Shown here in pieces: positions 63,461 through 64,000 of a stretch of 64,000 nt of DNA. Source of the DNA: Emiliania huxleyi CCMP1516 (lineage: Eukaryota; Haptophyta; Isochrysidales; Noelaerhabdaceae); contig NW_005200250.1 in the NCBI RefSeq assembly GCF_000372725.1, positions 773,721-837,720 of the forward strand, in the 5' to 3' direction. Position numbers and translations under genes: made by a program. How positions within the stretch are numbered: position 1 is the first letter of the stretch; each line of letters starts with the position of its first letter. Under the pieces are notes generated by a model. That model was not told the DNA's origin. It ran no database searches and worked only from the letters and a program-made list of their open reading frames with translations.

Positions 63461-63784
63461 ATGCGACGCTGGCGCGCACTACTGGTCGGCGGCAAGATGG
63501 GCGAGATCACTGTTGGAAAACGCAAAGCCGACGCGTGCAAAAAGCACTCCCAACGACTCAACAAGTACCTGCACGAGAACATCCCGTCTCGAGTCGTCGA
63601 GGACAACTGGAATGTCACCGCCGCACAGCTCAGTCCCGACCCCGTGCGTGTTGCAGTGATGGATTGCACTGACCCCGACTGGACAAAAAATTCTTTTTCC
63701 TTGGCGGCAACGCGATGGCGGCAAGGCCTCTCTGCGCGCCCGCCCTCGCCACGCCGAAGACCAACCGACGTCGGACCGCGGTGA
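63461..63784 (+). CDS. Small protein of unknown function
   Basis: 107 aa from ATG 63461 (MRRWRALLVGGKMGEITVGK). The segment RKADACKKHSQRLNKYLHEN then IPSRVVEDNWNVTAAQL has normal amino-acid use and helical character, unlike the antisense frames. The same frame is open upstream with TNGWTAADELELI, so an earlier exon probably exists. The tail after SLAATRWRQG is Arg/Pro-rich and may be intronic. No domain recognised. Confidence 0.4.
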   Translation: MRRWRALLVGGKMGEITVGKRKADACKKHSQRLNKYLHENIPSRVVEDNWNVTAAQLSPDPVRVAVMDCTDPDWTKNSFSLAATRWRQGLSARPPSPRRRPTDVGPR

Positions 63785-64000
63785 GACCACGCCGCCCCCC
63801 GCGCCCGCCCGCGCCCGCAGCGTGAACACATACGCGCGTCCCTCACCGCACGGAAACATACGCGCCAGCCGCGCAGCAGCCTCACATGCAGCGCCGACCG
63901 CATGCTCGCGCCCTGGGCCGCCGACGACCCGGTCGGGCGGGCTGCGCGGCCGCCGTACACCATCAGGCAGGCGCGCGACCACTCGCAGCGCGCCGCAGCC
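63785..64000. other. Window end, GC-rich, nothing called
   Basis: Arg/Ala-rich translations in all frames; no feature supported. Confidence 0.4.

Overview
The window is GC-rich eukaryotic nuclear DNA. It has spliced genes on both strands, a cytosolic ribosomal protein gene (eS10), chromatin regulators, ankyrin proteins, plant/alga-style AP2 domains and many micro- and minisatellites. There is no sign of operons, phage, CRISPR or organelle DNA. The best guess is a unicellular alga, most likely a haptophyte; a pelagophyte or another GC-rich alga with unusual introns is possible. The taxon is an inference from composition, domains and intron style, not from a marker gene.

Layout. 1-1568 (-): MFS sugar transporter, cut by the left edge. 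3294-5882 (+): tyrosinase-like copper protein. 6318-8070 (-): thiolase-like protein. 8.1-11.3 kb: gene-poor, with three tandem arrays. 11509-13149 (+): F-box-like/nucleotidyltransferase-like protein. 13536-15155 (-): JMJD6-like JmjC protein. 15.5-16.0 kb: hairpin repeat field. 16.1-18.6 kb: Cys-rich protein (-) and Stc1-like zinc protein (+). 19129-19995 (+): UPF0598 mitochondrial protein. 20906-21655 (+): histidine phosphatase. 22031-23272 (-): R3H-RING protein. 23566-24606 (-): DUF268 methyltransferase-like. 25290-26265 (+): eS10. 26621-29490 (+): GRF-finger SNF2/SMARCAL1-like helicase. 30323-31636 (+): RS-rich ankyrin protein. 31734-36176 (+): nine-exon AP2x3-SET-AP2-chromo-SAM protein. 36573-37271 (-): nucleolar CCDC137-like. 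37441-39708 (+): ankyrin/coiled-coil. 39984-43413 (+): ten-exon senescence-domain/JMJD7 fusion. 43713-45818 (+): aldehyde-dehydrogenase family. 46386-50772 (+): ankyrin, membrane and kinase segments. 52245-53972 (-): AP2x3/F-box/Tudor. 54539-55201 (+): dual-specificity phosphatase. 55662-58853 (-): ferric reductase/NOX-like. 59468-61277 (-): C2/proline-rich/transmembrane protein. 61.3-62.6 kb (+): acidic zinc protein with frame breaks. 63.46-63.78 kb (+): small unknown protein.

The strongest unexplained signal is in the introns. Nearly every junction I could phase is AG|G, and the start of the intron is a recognisable copy of the start of the next exon. About half the introns use GC donors and at least three appear to use GA. 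Lengths cluster near 62-78 nt or at roughly two or three times that. Two introns are plainly tandem arrays of such units: 2 x 69 bp at 33750-33887, and 74+73+79 bp at 42701-42926. This looks like intron birth by tandem duplication of exon edges, caught at several stages of decay.

No pathway links the genes. Chromatin and protein-modification functions are over-represented (two JmjC oxygenases, SET-chromo, SNF2, two AP2 proteins, RING). Several frames are broken by single bases (JMJD6-like, ankyrin/kinase, C2 protein, acidic zinc protein), from either assembly error or real decay. Exon coordinates below come from reading frame, homology and splice phase by eye.
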